A DNA stretch of 64,000 nt from positions 749,403 through 813,402 of the forward strand of contig JAKVCX010000004.1 in the NCBI GenBank assembly GCA_022448525.1. Reading direction: 5' to 3'. Below, piece after piece: positions 6,358-14,457 of this stretch. The notes below the pieces were generated by a model. The model saw only the letters and a list, made by a program, of their open reading frames with translations. It did not search any database and was not told the origin of the DNA. The position numbers and the translations under genes were made by a program. Source of the DNA: Tenacibaculum sp. (GTDB taxonomy: Bacteria > Bacteroidota > Bacteroidia > Flavobacteriales > Flavobacteriaceae). How positions within the stretch are numbered: the stretch's first letter is position 1; the number at the start of each line of letters is the position of its first letter.

Positions 6358-8130
6358 ATGAGCATACAATCGTTATTAGAAGCGAACGTTAAAGAAGGGT
6401 TTAAAAAATTATACGATACAGAAATCCCATCTGTAGAATTTCAAGCAACAAGAAAAGATTTCGAAGGAGATATTACTGTAGTAATTTTTCCACTACTTCG
6501 ATACAAGAAAGGAAATCCGGTACAAATTGGTGAAGATTTAGGAAACTACTTGGTAGAAAACATTCAAGAAGTCTCTAAATTCAATGTGGTGAAAGGATTC
6601 TTAAACTTAGTTATTGATGATAGTTTTTACATCAACTTCTTCAATGAAATTTCATCAAACGAATCATACGGATTTGTAAGCTCAGACTCGGATGCGAGAA
6701 TGGTTGAGTATTCTTCTCCGAATACGAACAAACCTTTACACTTAGGACATGTAAGAAATGTTTTATTAGGATATTCAGTTTCTGAAATTTTAAAAGCTGC
6801 GGGTCATAAAGTATATAAGACACAAATTATTAACGACCGTGGAATTCATATTTGTAAGTCAATGTTGGCTTGGAAACGTTTTGGAAACGGAGCAACTCCT
6901 GAATCTACAGGATTAAAAGGAGATAAATTAGTTGGTAATTACTATGTGAAATTCGATAAAGAATACAAGAAAGAAATTTCGCAATTGGTTGAGCAAGGAG
7001 TTTCTGAAGACGATGCTAAAAAGCAAGCTCCAATTTTTGTAGAAGCTCAAGAAATGTTACGTAAATGGGAATCTGGAGATTCAGAGACTGTTGATCTTTG
7101 GAAAACAATGAACGGTTGGGTATATGAAGGATTTGAAGTAACATACGAAAATATTGGTGTAAACTTCGATAAGTTATATTATGAAAGTGACACCTATTTA
7201 TTGGGTAAAGACGTTATTGAACAAGGATTAAAAGATGGTGTTTTCTTCAAAAAAGAAGATGGATCTGTTTGGTGTGATTTAACTGAGGATGGTTTAGATG
7301 AAAAGCTAGTATTGCGTTCAGATGGTACTGCAGTATATATGACTCAAGATATTGGTACGGCTATTCAACGTGCTAAAGACTTTACGGATTTAAACGGAAT
7401 GGTTTATACTGTAGGTAATGAACAAGATTATCACTTTAAGGTATTATTCTTAATCTTAAAGAAGTTAGGCTATAACTGGGCTGATCAATTATATCATTTA
7501 AGTTACGGAATGGTAGATTTACCTTCTGGAAAAATGAAATCACGTGAAGGAACGGTTGTAGATGCTGATGACTTAATGGATGAAATGACGAATACTGCTC
7601 GTGAAATTTCTCAAGAACTAGGAAAGTTAGAAGGATACTCTGATGAGGAAAAAGAATCTTTATACAAAATCATTGGATTAGGTGCTTTAAAATATTTCAT
7701 TTTAAAAGTTGACCCTAAAAAAAGAATCTTATTCGATCCTCAAGCTTCTGTAGATTTCCAAGGAAATACGGGACCTTTCGTACAATATACCTATGCAAGA
7801 ATTCAGTCGATTTTAAGAAAAGCTGACTTTGATTATAATTCTTCAGTTTCATCTATTAAATTACATGAAAAAGAAAAAGAATTAATCAAGCAATTAGAAT
7901 TGTATCCAGAAATAATTCAACAAGCAGCTAAGAATTATTCTCCTGCTGTTGTGGCTAATTATACTTATGATTTAGTAAAAGAATTCAATTCTTTTTATCA
8001 GAATGTTTCAATTTTAGGTGAAGAGAATCAAGATAAGAAAGTATTTAGAGTTCAATTATCTAAAAAAGTGGCGGATACGATTAAATCATCATTTAGTTTA
8101 TTAGGAATTAATGTTCCTGAGAGAATGTAA
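6358..8130 (+). CDS. argS: Arginine--tRNA ligase
   Basis: A 590-residue class I aminoacyl-tRNA synthetase that charges tRNA-Arg. Visible are the HIGH-type signature in SSPNTNKPLHLGHVRN, the KMSKS-type KMKSREGTVV, and the C-terminal DALR anticodon-binding domain (residues ~470-590) ending LGINVPERM. I start at the ATG 6358 (MSIQSLLEANV), which matches the N-terminal ArgS core (VKEGFKKLYD) and leaves room for the upstream -7 box; the frame is open 11 codons further up. The gene stands alone; the following 125 bases hold a REP-like inverted repeat and no obvious terminator. Confidence 0.97.
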   Translation: MSIQSLLEANVKEGFKKLYDTEIPSVEFQATRKDFEGDITVVIFPLLRYKKGNPVQIGEDLGNYLVENIQEVSKFNVVKGFLNLVIDDSFYINFFNEISSNESYGFVSSDSDARMVEYSSPNTNKPLHLGHVRNVLLGYSVSEILKAAGHKVYKTQIINDRGIHICKSMLAWKRFGNGATPESTGLKGDKLVGNYYVKFDKEYKKEISQLVEQGVSEDDAKKQAPIFVEAQEMLRKWESGDSETVDLWKTMNGWVYEGFEVTYENIGVNFDKLYYESDTYLLGKDVIEQGLKDGVFFKKEDGSVWCDLTEDGLDEKLVLRSDGTAVYMTQDIGTAIQRAKDFTDLNGMVYTVGNEQDYHFKVLFLILKKLGYNWADQLYHLSYGMVDLPSGKMKSREGTVVDADDLMDEMTNTAREISQELGKLEGYSDEEKESLYKIIGLGALKYFILKVDPKKRILFDPQASVDFQGNTGPFVQYTYARIQSILRKADFDYNSSVSSIKLHEKEKELIKQLELYPEIIQQAAKNYSPAVVANYTYDLVKEFNSFYQNVSILGEENQDKKVFRVQLSKKVADTIKSSFSLLGINVPERM

Positions 8131-8143
8131 AAATTAAGTGTTA

Positions 8144-8235
8144 GTCATTGCCATTGAGGAACGAAAGAAGCAATCTTAGTCTTGAAATAAACAGATTACT
8201 TCTTCGCTACATTTTATTTCACTTATAGTAATGAC
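8144..8235. repeat. REP-like imperfect inverted repeat (about 92 bp)
   Basis: The left end begins GTCATTGCCATTGAGGAACG and the right end, read on the minus strand, begins GTCATTACTATAAGTG. Both arms contain a version of GAACGAA-GAAG-AATCT (right arm GTAGCGAAGAAGTAATCT on the minus strand). The GTCATTGC-GAGGAACGAAGCAATC core is a well-known bacterial REP/MITE-type palindrome. It fills most of the argS to 8256 gap and could fold into a long hairpin in RNA, ending argS transcription. No second copy was seen in this window. Confidence 0.65.
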
Positions 8236-8255
8236 AATAAAAATAAGAGCAAATA

Positions 8256-8834
8256 GTGCAAAAAATATTACTAATAAATACTATCAAATTAACTATCGGT
8301 GGAATAGCTATTGGTCTATTGCATCCTTACGACTTTATTTTGGCTGGTTTATTAGCATTAAAAATTGCTCATAGTATTTATAAAAACATAAAAAAACAAA
8401 CCTTTAGCTTCTCCTTAGTAATTGGATTTGTTTTAACTGGGATTATAGGTATTGCTGTTGAACATGCAGGAACATCTTATGGTTATTGGGAATATCACAA
8501 TATTTCAAGACAAGTTCCAGCCTGGATATTTTTTGCCTGGGGAGCAGCATTTATTTTAATGTATCAAATAGAAAATCAAGTTTTGCAAGAAGTTCCTAAT
8601 TTATCAGAAACTTCAAAAAAATATTTGATTCTATTTATGGTCGCCTTCTTCCCTACTTTAGGAGAAATAATAGCGATTAACTTAGGCACTTGGACATACT
8701 ATATGCCTTATCAAATTTTAGGAGTACCTTTGGCTGCAGTTGCGGCTTTAATTATAATTCACTCATCGGTTAACGCCATTGTTGGTATTACCAGTAAAAA
8801 ACTAGGAATTAAAGACGTAGTTTTTAATCCATAA
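8256..8834 (+). CDS. Polytopic membrane protein of unknown function
   Basis: A 192-residue, strongly hydrophobic protein with about six membrane segments. Charged or polar conserved-looking spots sit between them: EHAGTSYGYWEYH (residues ~69-81) and FPTLGEIIAINLGTW. These E/G/Y/W-rich loops recall membrane enzymes of the carotenoid type, but the resemblance is too weak to name. The start is GTG at 8256; the nearby ATG at 8231 is in another frame. The gene lies 20 bases after the REP-like repeat and 37 bases before lpd. Confidence 0.6.
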   Translation: MQKILLINTIKLTIGGIAIGLLHPYDFILAGLLALKIAHSIYKNIKKQTFSFSLVIGFVLTGIIGIAVEHAGTSYGYWEYHNISRQVPAWIFFAWGAAFILMYQIENQVLQEVPNLSETSKKYLILFMVAFFPTLGEIIAINLGTWTYYMPYQILGVPLAAVAALIIIHSSVNAIVGITSKKLGIKDVVFNP

Positions 8835-8871
8835 AAATGTAAATAAACAACTAATAGATAAAATACAAATT

Positions 8872-10260
8872 ATGAAATACGACATCATAGTGATCGGTTC
8901 AGGACCTGGAGGATATGTTACGGCTATTAGAGCTTCTCAATTAGGTTTTAAAACAGCTGTAATTGAGAAAGAAAGTTTAGGTGGTATTTGCTTAAACTGG
9001 GGATGTATTCCAACGAAAGCATTATTAAAATCTGCTCAGGTATACGACTATTTAAAGCATGTTGATGAATACGGTTTAAAAGCAGAAGCTATTGATAAAG
9101 ACTTTGATGCTGTAATCAAAAGAAGTCGTGGTGTTGCAGAAGGAATGAGCAAAGGTGTTCAATTCTTAATGAAGAAAAACAAGATTGATGTTATCAATGG
9201 TTTTGGAAAAATCAAAACTGGAAAAAAAGTAGATGTTACCGCTGAAGACGGAACTGTAACTGAATATTCTGCTGACCATATTGTAATTGCAACTGGAGCT
9301 AGATCTCGTCAATTACCTAGCTTACCTCAAGATGGAAAAAAAGTAATTGGATATCGTGAAGCAATGACGTTGCCAACTCAACCAAAATCTATGATTGTTG
9401 TAGGTTCTGGTGCAATTGGAGTTGAGTTCGCTCACTTCTACAATTCAATGGGAACTGAAGTTACTATTGTAGAATATATGCCAAATATTGTCCCTGTTGA
9501 GGATAAAGATGTTTCTAAACAAATGGAGCGTTCTTTCAAAAAGGCTGGAATAAAAGTAATGACAAATTCTTCTGTAGAATCTGTTGATACTTCTGGAGAT
9601 GGAGTAAAAGCAACTGTAAAAACTAAGAAAGGTGAAGAAGTTTTAGAGGCAGATATCGTTTTATCAGCTGTTGGTATTAAAACAAACATTGAAAACATCG
9701 GACTAGAAGATGTTGGAATTGTAACTGATAGAGATAAAATTTTAGTTAACGATTGGTATCAAACAAATATCCCAGGATATTACGCCATTGGAGATGTAAC
9801 TCCTGGTCCGGCTTTAGCACACGTTGCTTCAGCGGAAGGAATTACTTGTGTTGAAAAAATTGCTGGATTACATACAGAATCTATTGATTATGGAAACATT
9901 CCTGGTTGTACTTATGCAACTCCAGAGATTGCGTCTGTAGGATTAACTGAGGAAAAAGCAAAAGAGGCTGGCTACGATATCAAAGTTGGAAAATTCCCTT
10001 TCTCTGCATCAGGTAAGGCAAAAGCTGCTGGAACTCCTGAAGGATTTGTAAAAGTAATTTTTGATGCTAAATACGGTGAATGGTTAGGTTGCCACATGAT
10101 TGGTGCTGGTGTTACTGATATGATCGCAGAAGCTGTTTTAGGTAGAAAATTAGAAACTACAGGTCATGAAGTTTTAAAAGCTATTCACCCTCACCCAACC
10201 ATGAGTGAAGCGGTTATGGAAGCTGTAGCTGATGCTTACGATGAAGTAATTCACTTGTAA
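8872..10260 (+). CDS. lpdA: Dihydrolipoyl dehydrogenase (E3)
   Basis: A 462-residue FAD flavoprotein that reoxidises the dihydrolipoyl groups of 2-oxoacid dehydrogenase complexes or the glycine cleavage system, reducing NAD. Seen are the FAD-binding GSGPGGYVTA near residue 10, the redox disulfide GGICLNWGCIPTK (C40 and C45), the NAD-binding GSGAIGVEFA, and the C-terminal catalytic HPHPTMSEA. Length and start are normal. It is not next to other complex genes; an E2 subunit is found separately at 39022-40338. A terminator follows at 10283. Confidence 0.96.
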   Translation: MKYDIIVIGSGPGGYVTAIRASQLGFKTAVIEKESLGGICLNWGCIPTKALLKSAQVYDYLKHVDEYGLKAEAIDKDFDAVIKRSRGVAEGMSKGVQFLMKKNKIDVINGFGKIKTGKKVDVTAEDGTVTEYSADHIVIATGARSRQLPSLPQDGKKVIGYREAMTLPTQPKSMIVVGSGAIGVEFAHFYNSMGTEVTIVEYMPNIVPVEDKDVSKQMERSFKKAGIKVMTNSSVESVDTSGDGVKATVKTKKGEEVLEADIVLSAVGIKTNIENIGLEDVGIVTDRDKILVNDWYQTNIPGYYAIGDVTPGPALAHVASAEGITCVEKIAGLHTESIDYGNIPGCTYATPEIASVGLTEEKAKEAGYDIKVGKFPFSASGKAKAAGTPEGFVKVIFDAKYGEWLGCHMIGAGVTDMIAEAVLGRKLETTGHEVLKAIHPHPTMSEAVMEAVADAYDEVIHL

Positions 10261-10282
10261 AAAATCACATAGATAAAATTAT

Positions 10283-10313
10283 AAAGCCATCATAAAAATG
10301 ATGGCTTTTTTTT
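10283..10313 (+). terminator. Rho-independent terminator of lpdA
   Basis: An 11-bp stem AAAGCCATCAT / ATGATGGCTTT with an AAAA loop and a T run, 22 bases after the lpdA stop codon. Confidence 0.9.
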
Positions 10314-10399
10314 ATATAATTAACTCATATTTAACAACATAAAAACTAAACTTTACAACAATCTGTTAAACTTCAAAAATTGGCATACAAACTTCGTAT

Positions 10400-10415
10400 T
10401 TGGTATCATTCTTGT
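10400..10415 (+). promoter_or_regulatory. Sigma-54-like promoter candidate upstream of the beta-barrel gene
   Basis: TTGGTATCATTCTTGT has GG at 10402-10403 and G-T at 10414-10415 with ten bases between, close to the -24/-12 pattern (TGGCAY-N5-TTGC). A very similar string lies at 12037-12052. It would place the transcript start about 45 bases before the ATG. Confidence 0.4.
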
Positions 10416-10460
10416 TTCGTTTTAAACTCAACCATATAAATAAATTTAAAACGAAAAATT

Positions 10461-11063
10461 ATGAAAAAAACACTATTAATTTTATTGTTATTATACGCTA
10501 CAATTAGTACTACATTTGCTCAAGAACAAGGAAAAAGACAAGAAGTTGGAATTAACTTTTCTTCCTTAAATTCATTCGGTTTTTCTTATAAAATCGGTAC
10601 TTCAAAAAATTTATGGAGATTTAGTACACTGGCTCTTAATTTAAATAATGCAAAAACCGAAACTGACGATCCAGTCCTACAAGGAACCGAATTTAACAAT
10701 ATTGGAGTGATGATTAGTGCGGGGAAAGAATTTAGGAAAGATGTTACTAAACATCTTGAATTTCGTTATGGGTTTGATTTGGCCTTTAGTTACAACAGTA
10801 ATAAGGGCACTAATAACAACACTGTTAATTTCTTCGAGCAAGAAAGTACCACTTATAGTCCTTCAGTAGCTGGAGTCATTGGATTTAATTATGTTTTTAA
10901 TGAACATTTAGCTTTTGGTGTTGAACTACTGCCAAGATTTAGATATACTACTGGAAACTCAAAACAAACAGAGGGAACAACCGTAACAAATAGTGATATT
11001 TCAGGTTACGACTTTGGTTTTGGAAATAACCCTGCTCAACTATCACTTTCTTACAGATTCTAA
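10461..11063 (+). CDS. Outer-membrane beta-barrel protein
   Basis: A 200-residue protein with a clear signal peptide (MKKTLLILLLLYATISTTFAQ). The rest alternates polar and aromatic residues in strands (INFSSLNSFGFSYKIG, LEFRYGFDLAFSY) and ends with ...LSLSYRF, a terminal phenylalanine typical of barrels inserted by BAM. It fits small 8-strand OmpA/OmpW-like barrels; the ligand is unknown. A sigma-54-like promoter candidate lies upstream and a terminator (11094) directly downstream, so it is a single-gene unit. Confidence 0.75.
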   Translation: MKKTLLILLLLYATISTTFAQEQGKRQEVGINFSSLNSFGFSYKIGTSKNLWRFSTLALNLNNAKTETDDPVLQGTEFNNIGVMISAGKEFRKDVTKHLEFRYGFDLAFSYNSNKGTNNNTVNFFEQESTTYSPSVAGVIGFNYVFNEHLAFGVELLPRFRYTTGNSKQTEGTTVTNSDISGYDFGFGNNPAQLSLSYRF

Positions 11064-11093
11064 AAAACAAGCTCTACCAAAACTTACAAACTA

Positions 11094-11120
11094 AAAACCT
11101 CGCAAATTGCGAGGTTTTTT
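11094..11120 (+). terminator. Terminator of the beta-barrel gene (twin copy 1)
   Basis: Stem AAAACCTCGC / GCGAGGTTTT with loop AAATT and T run. The same 25-base hairpin recurs at 11561-11586 beyond the LysM gene. Confidence 0.9.
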
Positions 11121-11153
11121 TATATATTTAGGAGAAATAAAATTTTTATTAAA

Positions 11154-11528
11154 ATGAAAGCAAAATATCAAAGTGTTTTAAACCTAGGTGAACAATTAGA
11201 AATTCAAAATGGAGATGTAAAAGAAGAAAACGGAGTTTTACATATCTCTGGAACTGCAAAGAATCAGTATGAAAAAAATCTTTTATGGGATGAAATCAAA
11301 AAAGTTGGAGGAGAAAACCCAAGTGATATCGTAGCTGATATTACTGTTGCGGATACATCTGTTTTTGCCAATCATACTGTAAAAAGTGGAGAGACTCTAG
11401 GAAAAATTGCAAAACACTATTATGGAGATGCGATGAAGTATAAAGAAATTTTCCAGGCTAATACGAATATTTTAAAGTCTGCAGATTTAATTCATCCAGG
11501 ACAAGAATTGGTAATTCCAAATCTTTAG
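11154..11528 (+). CDS. BON-LysM protein (YgaU/Kbp-like)
   Basis: A 124-residue cytoplasm-type protein without signal peptide. Residues 1-65 form a BON-like domain (NGVLHISGTA), and residues 74-122 a LysM domain (HTVKSGETLGKIAKHYYGD ... HPGQELVIP). The same two-domain order occurs in E. coli Kbp (YgaU), a potassium-binding protein; transfer of that role is inference from architecture. Identical hairpins flank the gene on both sides. The start at 11154 is the only ATG that gives the BON part. Confidence 0.85.
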   Translation: MKAKYQSVLNLGEQLEIQNGDVKEENGVLHISGTAKNQYEKNLLWDEIKKVGGENPSDIVADITVADTSVFANHTVKSGETLGKIAKHYYGDAMKYKEIFQANTNILKSADLIHPGQELVIPNL

Positions 11529-11560
11529 TATTAAGTTTAAAACTATCTACTATATATAAA

Positions 11561-11586
11561 AAAACCTCGCAAATTGCGAGGTTTTT
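11561..11586. terminator. Terminator between the LysM gene and the four-cysteine peptide (twin copy 2)
   Basis: AAAACCTCGC-AAATT-GCGAGGTTTT, identical to 11094-11118. It lies between converging genes and has A-rich and T-rich flanks, so it can act both ways. Confidence 0.85.
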
Positions 11587-11605
11587 AAATTTTGAGGACT
11601 ATCCA

Positions 11606-11800
11606 TTAATTGAACATGCATACTCGTTGACCCCAACCGTATACGCTATCTCTGCATGATACGTCACCAGGACCCAAAAATGGATATGCATCCCAACAAT
11701 CTCTGTGTGAGTTACAGTACACTGTTCCCCAGCCACCGCTAACTTCTCTTTGTTCTTTTTTACTAAGGGACTTTCCTAAATTTTCAATGTTTTTTAACAT
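11606..11800 (-). CDS. Orphan GG-leader peptide with four cysteines (bacteriocin-like)
   Basis: A 64-residue product. The leader (MLKNIENLGKSLSKKEQ) ends REVSGG at Gly22-Gly23, a bacteriocin-type double-glycine site. The 41-residue core is rich in Trp, Tyr and Gly and has four cysteines at 29, 35, 49 and 61 (YCNSHRDCW, VSCRD, RVCMFN), enough for two disulfides or other crosslinks. It differs from the two-cysteine peptides at 1757-4819. No transporter, peptidase or modifying enzyme is adjacent. The ATG at 11800 is the only start; a long AT-rich stretch lies upstream. An antimicrobial or signalling role is inferred from leader type only. Confidence 0.68.
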   Translation of the reverse strand: MLKNIENLGKSLSKKEQREVSGGWGTVYCNSHRDCWDAYPFLGPGDVSCRDSVYGWGQRVCMFN

Positions 11801-12380
11801 AATAATAAATTTTTAGATTTTTTATTTGGCATATTTCAATAAATACAGTTTAAATGTATGAATCTTATTTTAATTATTGAGAATCTTTTAAGAATATTTC
11901 ATTTAAAACGTTAAAAAATAATTCATCAACAAGAAAACCTATTCAAAAATCATAAAACCCAAAAAACCAATACTTTAAAAGCAAAAATCTCAAACTTGCA
12001 TCAATTACATTGATAATATCATAGAAAAAATCTTTTTCGGCATCATTCTTGTTAATTACTATTCAATGAAAAAACTACTATTATGCAATTATCAATTACT
12101 ATTACAGGAAAGTTGATGGGGAAGTTGCTATGAATGAAAAAGGAAAGGTTACAAAACCAAAAAAACCGAAACGTGCTAGTTTCGGTTTTTTTTTATTTGT
12201 TAATAGTACTAAACTTTTTATTGAACCAATCGATGTAGTTATATAATCCTGTCCATTATTTAAAAATAAATACGCAATACAAATAACAGGTAAAAGAAAA
12301 ACATAACTAAGAATTAAAATCATTATTAATTTCAGTATAACGATTGTATTTTAAATTCTAGATCATTTTATTTTCAAATT
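11801..12380. other. Long AT-rich gene-poor stretch with a possible short transcript
   Basis: These 580 bases hold no convincing protein gene. On the plus strand a sigma-54-like string (TCGGCATCATTCTTGT, 12037-12052) is followed by ATGAAAAAACTACTATTATG at 12066 (a 16-codon frame) and then a strong terminator at 12161. The layout suggests either a small RNA of about 130 bases or the remains of a deleted gene. The rest is low-complexity AT-rich DNA, including the likely promoter of the peptide at 11606-11800. Confidence 0.45.
12161..12194 (+). terminator. Strong hairpin terminator with no gene in front of it
   Basis: AAAAACCGAAAC-GTGCTA-GTTTCGGTTTTT followed by more T. Nothing recognisable ends at it on the plus strand, so it must end a short or decayed transcript. 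Confidence 0.8.
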
Positions 12381-12746
12381 TTAATCTAAGTAATTTATAA
12401 TTCTCGTTCTTCTTTTATATTTCTCATAAATACCTAAGTGCATATCACTGTTGGTAAAATTTTTATTAGAATAATATACTAAAAACTTTCGACCAACACA
12501 TCCTTCTGTTCCATCCTCACATTTAAAAGGATATACATTTATTTCATTATTATACCATTTTCTATTAACCCTATAAATATATTTAATATAATTTCTCTGC
12601 CCTACTTTATAATAATCAATTATTTTCCCATTTGTTGACATTTTATTTTTACTCAGGTCATTTTCATAGTAAATAGAACGGATTACAACAAAAATCCCAA
12701 ATAGGATTAAAAAAATAAATACTGGCTTATCCAACTTATGCTTCAT
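12381..12746 (-). CDS. Small membrane-anchored protein of unknown function
   Basis: A 121-residue protein with one N-terminal membrane segment (residues ~9-24, FIFLILFGIFVVIRS) and a polar, aromatic-rich outer domain with strands such as GKIIDYYKVGQRNYIKYIY and two cysteines in FKCEDGTEGCVGRKF. Proteins with this GK-I-Y / CVGK-F-V-YY layout are common and unnamed in flavobacteria. It starts 10 bases after the end of the truncated frame at 12757-13158 on the same strand, so the two probably belonged together. A protective (immunity-like) role is possible but only guessed from that neighbourhood. Confidence 0.55.
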   Translation of the reverse strand: MKHKLDKPVFIFLILFGIFVVIRSIYYENDLSKNKMSTNGKIIDYYKVGQRNYIKYIYRVNRKWYNNEINVYPFKCEDGTEGCVGRKFLVYYSNKNFTNSDMHLGIYEKYKRRTRIINYLD

Positions 12747-12756
12747 TTAACAATAA

Positions 12757-13158
12757 TTAATATCCCATAGGATTTCTTTCCATAAAAGTAGGGACTAAAA
12801 TACCGGGATTAAATAATGAGGTATTATTAATTCCATCTACAGCTTTATTAATATATCCTCGTAATATAGAAGAAGCTAAAAAATGAATTAGTCCTGAATT
12901 TGATTGAGTATTTCCTGCAAGCTTCCCTGAATAAGAACTTACAACTGTTTGCTCAACTGTTTTCATTTCAAATCCTTTTTCCCAAGTAAGATCAAAGCTA
13001 GCTCCTGCAATTTGAAGAATTGTAGCAGCTGTTCCTTTACATCTTACACTAGACAATATAACCCGTGCTATATTCTCCTTTAAATCATATTCTAAATATA
13101 AGGTTCTAATTATGATATGAAGAAAATTACTAAAAAGGGTTATTACAACAATCTTATC
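12757..13158 (-). pseudogene. Open frame lacking a good start; likely 5'-truncated remnant
   Basis: The frame is open from 13158 down to a stop at 12757 and reads as protein-like (RTLYLEYDLKENIARVILSS, then CKGTAATILQIAGASFDLTW), but its 5' half has no ATG; only a TTG at 13056 and a late ATG at 12966 (MKTVEQTVVSSYSG) exist. I therefore read it as the 3' piece of a larger gene, or an annotated start would be wrong by many codons. The C-terminal part resembles neither a known enzyme nor a transporter. It is followed by the small membrane gene at 12381-12746. A toxin C-terminus left behind from a polymorphic-toxin cassette is one possible reading, with low certainty. Confidence 0.4.
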
Positions 13159-13195
13159 TTATCTCTTCTCTTCATTACAGTTAGTATATACTCAA

Positions 13196-14371
13196 CTAAT
13201 AATTCCTATATTTTTGAGTCTCTTCAAAGACAGCAGATAATATCCTTTGTTCTATTTCATCATACTCTATACTTCTTCTTCTCATAACTACCTGAGCAAC
13301 TTCATTTACCTTATTCATTTTGTATTCTGTAAATCCGGAAGCCCCTCCCCAGCTAAACGATGGAACAAAATTTCTTGGAAAACCGCTACCAAATAAATTA
13401 GCAGAAACACCTACGACTGTTCCTGTATTAAACATCGAATTAATTCCACATTTCGAATGATCCCCCATCATTAAACCACAAAACTGTAATCCCGTTTTTG
13501 CAAATCTTCCTGTTTCATAATTCCACAGCCTTACTTCTGCATAATTATTTTTAAGGTTTGAGTTGTTAGTGTCCGCACCAAGATTACACCATTCTCCTAA
13601 TACTGAATTTCCTAAAAATCCATCATGCCCTTTATTTGAGTATCCAAAAAATACTGAATTATTCACCTCTCCTCCTACTTTACAATATGGACCTAAAGTA
13701 GTCGCTCCATAAATTTTAGCTCCAAGTTTTAAAATTGAGTTTTCGCACATTGCAAGAGCTCCCCTTACAACTACACCTTCCATTATTTCCGCATTTTTAC
13801 CAATATAAATAGGACCGTTTGTTGCATTTAAAGTTGCGAAAGTCAATTTAGCACCTTCCTCTATAAAGATTTGCTCTCTTCCTATACAGTTAACTGTGTC
13901 CGGAATCGGTTGAGATTCTCTACCTTCTGTTAATAAATTAAAATCTTGGCGAATGGCGATATCATTTTTCGAAAAGATATCCCACGTATTTTTTATTTGA
14001 ATAATATCTTCCTCGAATTCTATCTGCGTGTAAGAATCGAAATCTACTTCCTCCTGATCTTGGGAAGTATAAAAAGCGATAACATCTTCACCTTTAAATA
14101 TTGCTTCATTTTGTTTTAAACCTTTAACCATTTCTACTAACTCAGGAATTGGTAAGAAAGAAGCGTTTAGCATAACATTCTCTTCCAATTCTACCATAGG
14201 ATACTTCTCTTCTAAATATTCCTCAGTAATTGTTGTTGTGGTTAAACCAAGATACTTTTCCCATTTTTCTCTTATCGTCAAAATTCCAACTCTAATATCT
14301 GCTACGGGACGCGTAAACGTAAATGGTAAAAGAGATGTTCTTACATCTCCATCAAATAAAATATAGTTCAT
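13196..14371 (-). CDS. GlmU-like sugar nucleotidyltransferase / left-handed beta-helix protein
   Basis: A 391-residue protein starting MNYILFDGDVRTSLLPFTFT. The N-terminal half looks like a reduced nucleotidyltransferase fold (FTRPVADIRVGILTIREKW), and the C-terminal half (residues ~175-350) has hexapeptide repeats of a left-handed beta-helix (GAKLTFATLNATNG, IYIGKNAEIMEGVVVRG). It belongs to the Bacteroidota 'GlmU family' usually linked to UDP-GlcNAc metabolism; the exact reaction is not shown. The frame is open 12 codons upstream, but that part overlaps the terminator at 14405, so 14371 is chosen. Confidence 0.85.
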   Translation of the reverse strand: MNYILFDGDVRTSLLPFTFTRPVADIRVGILTIREKWEKYLGLTTTTITEEYLEEKYPMVELEENVMLNASFLPIPELVEMVKGLKQNEAIFKGEDVIAFYTSQDQEEVDFDSYTQIEFEEDIIQIKNTWDIFSKNDIAIRQDFNLLTEGRESQPIPDTVNCIGREQIFIEEGAKLTFATLNATNGPIYIGKNAEIMEGVVVRGALAMCENSILKLGAKIYGATTLGPYCKVGGEVNNSVFFGYSNKGHDGFLGNSVLGEWCNLGADTNNSNLKNNYAEVRLWNYETGRFAKTGLQFCGLMMGDHSKCGINSMFNTGTVVGVSANLFGSGFPRNFVPSFSWGGASGFTEYKMNKVNEVAQVVMRRRSIEYDEIEQRILSAVFEETQKYRNY

Positions 14372-14404
14372 TTTAGTTTTTTTTGAAGCAAAACAAACAT
14401 ACAA

Positions 14405-14435
14405 CAAAAAACCGATTACCTTATGACAATCGGTT
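14405..14435 (-). terminator. Terminator of the T9SS cargo gene
   Basis: On the minus strand AACCGATT-gtcataaggt-AATCGGTT followed by TTTTT, between the stop at 14458 and the GlmU-like start at 14371. Confidence 0.75.
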
Positions 14436-14457
14436 ATTGAGTACGGAATTTTTTCTA

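Noticed and set aside
12102..12323. 73-codon minus-strand frame with a hydrophobic start
   Set aside because: It runs through the strong terminator at 12161-12194 and has no family-like sequence; the first 40 residues alone could be a tiny membrane peptide, but there is no support.
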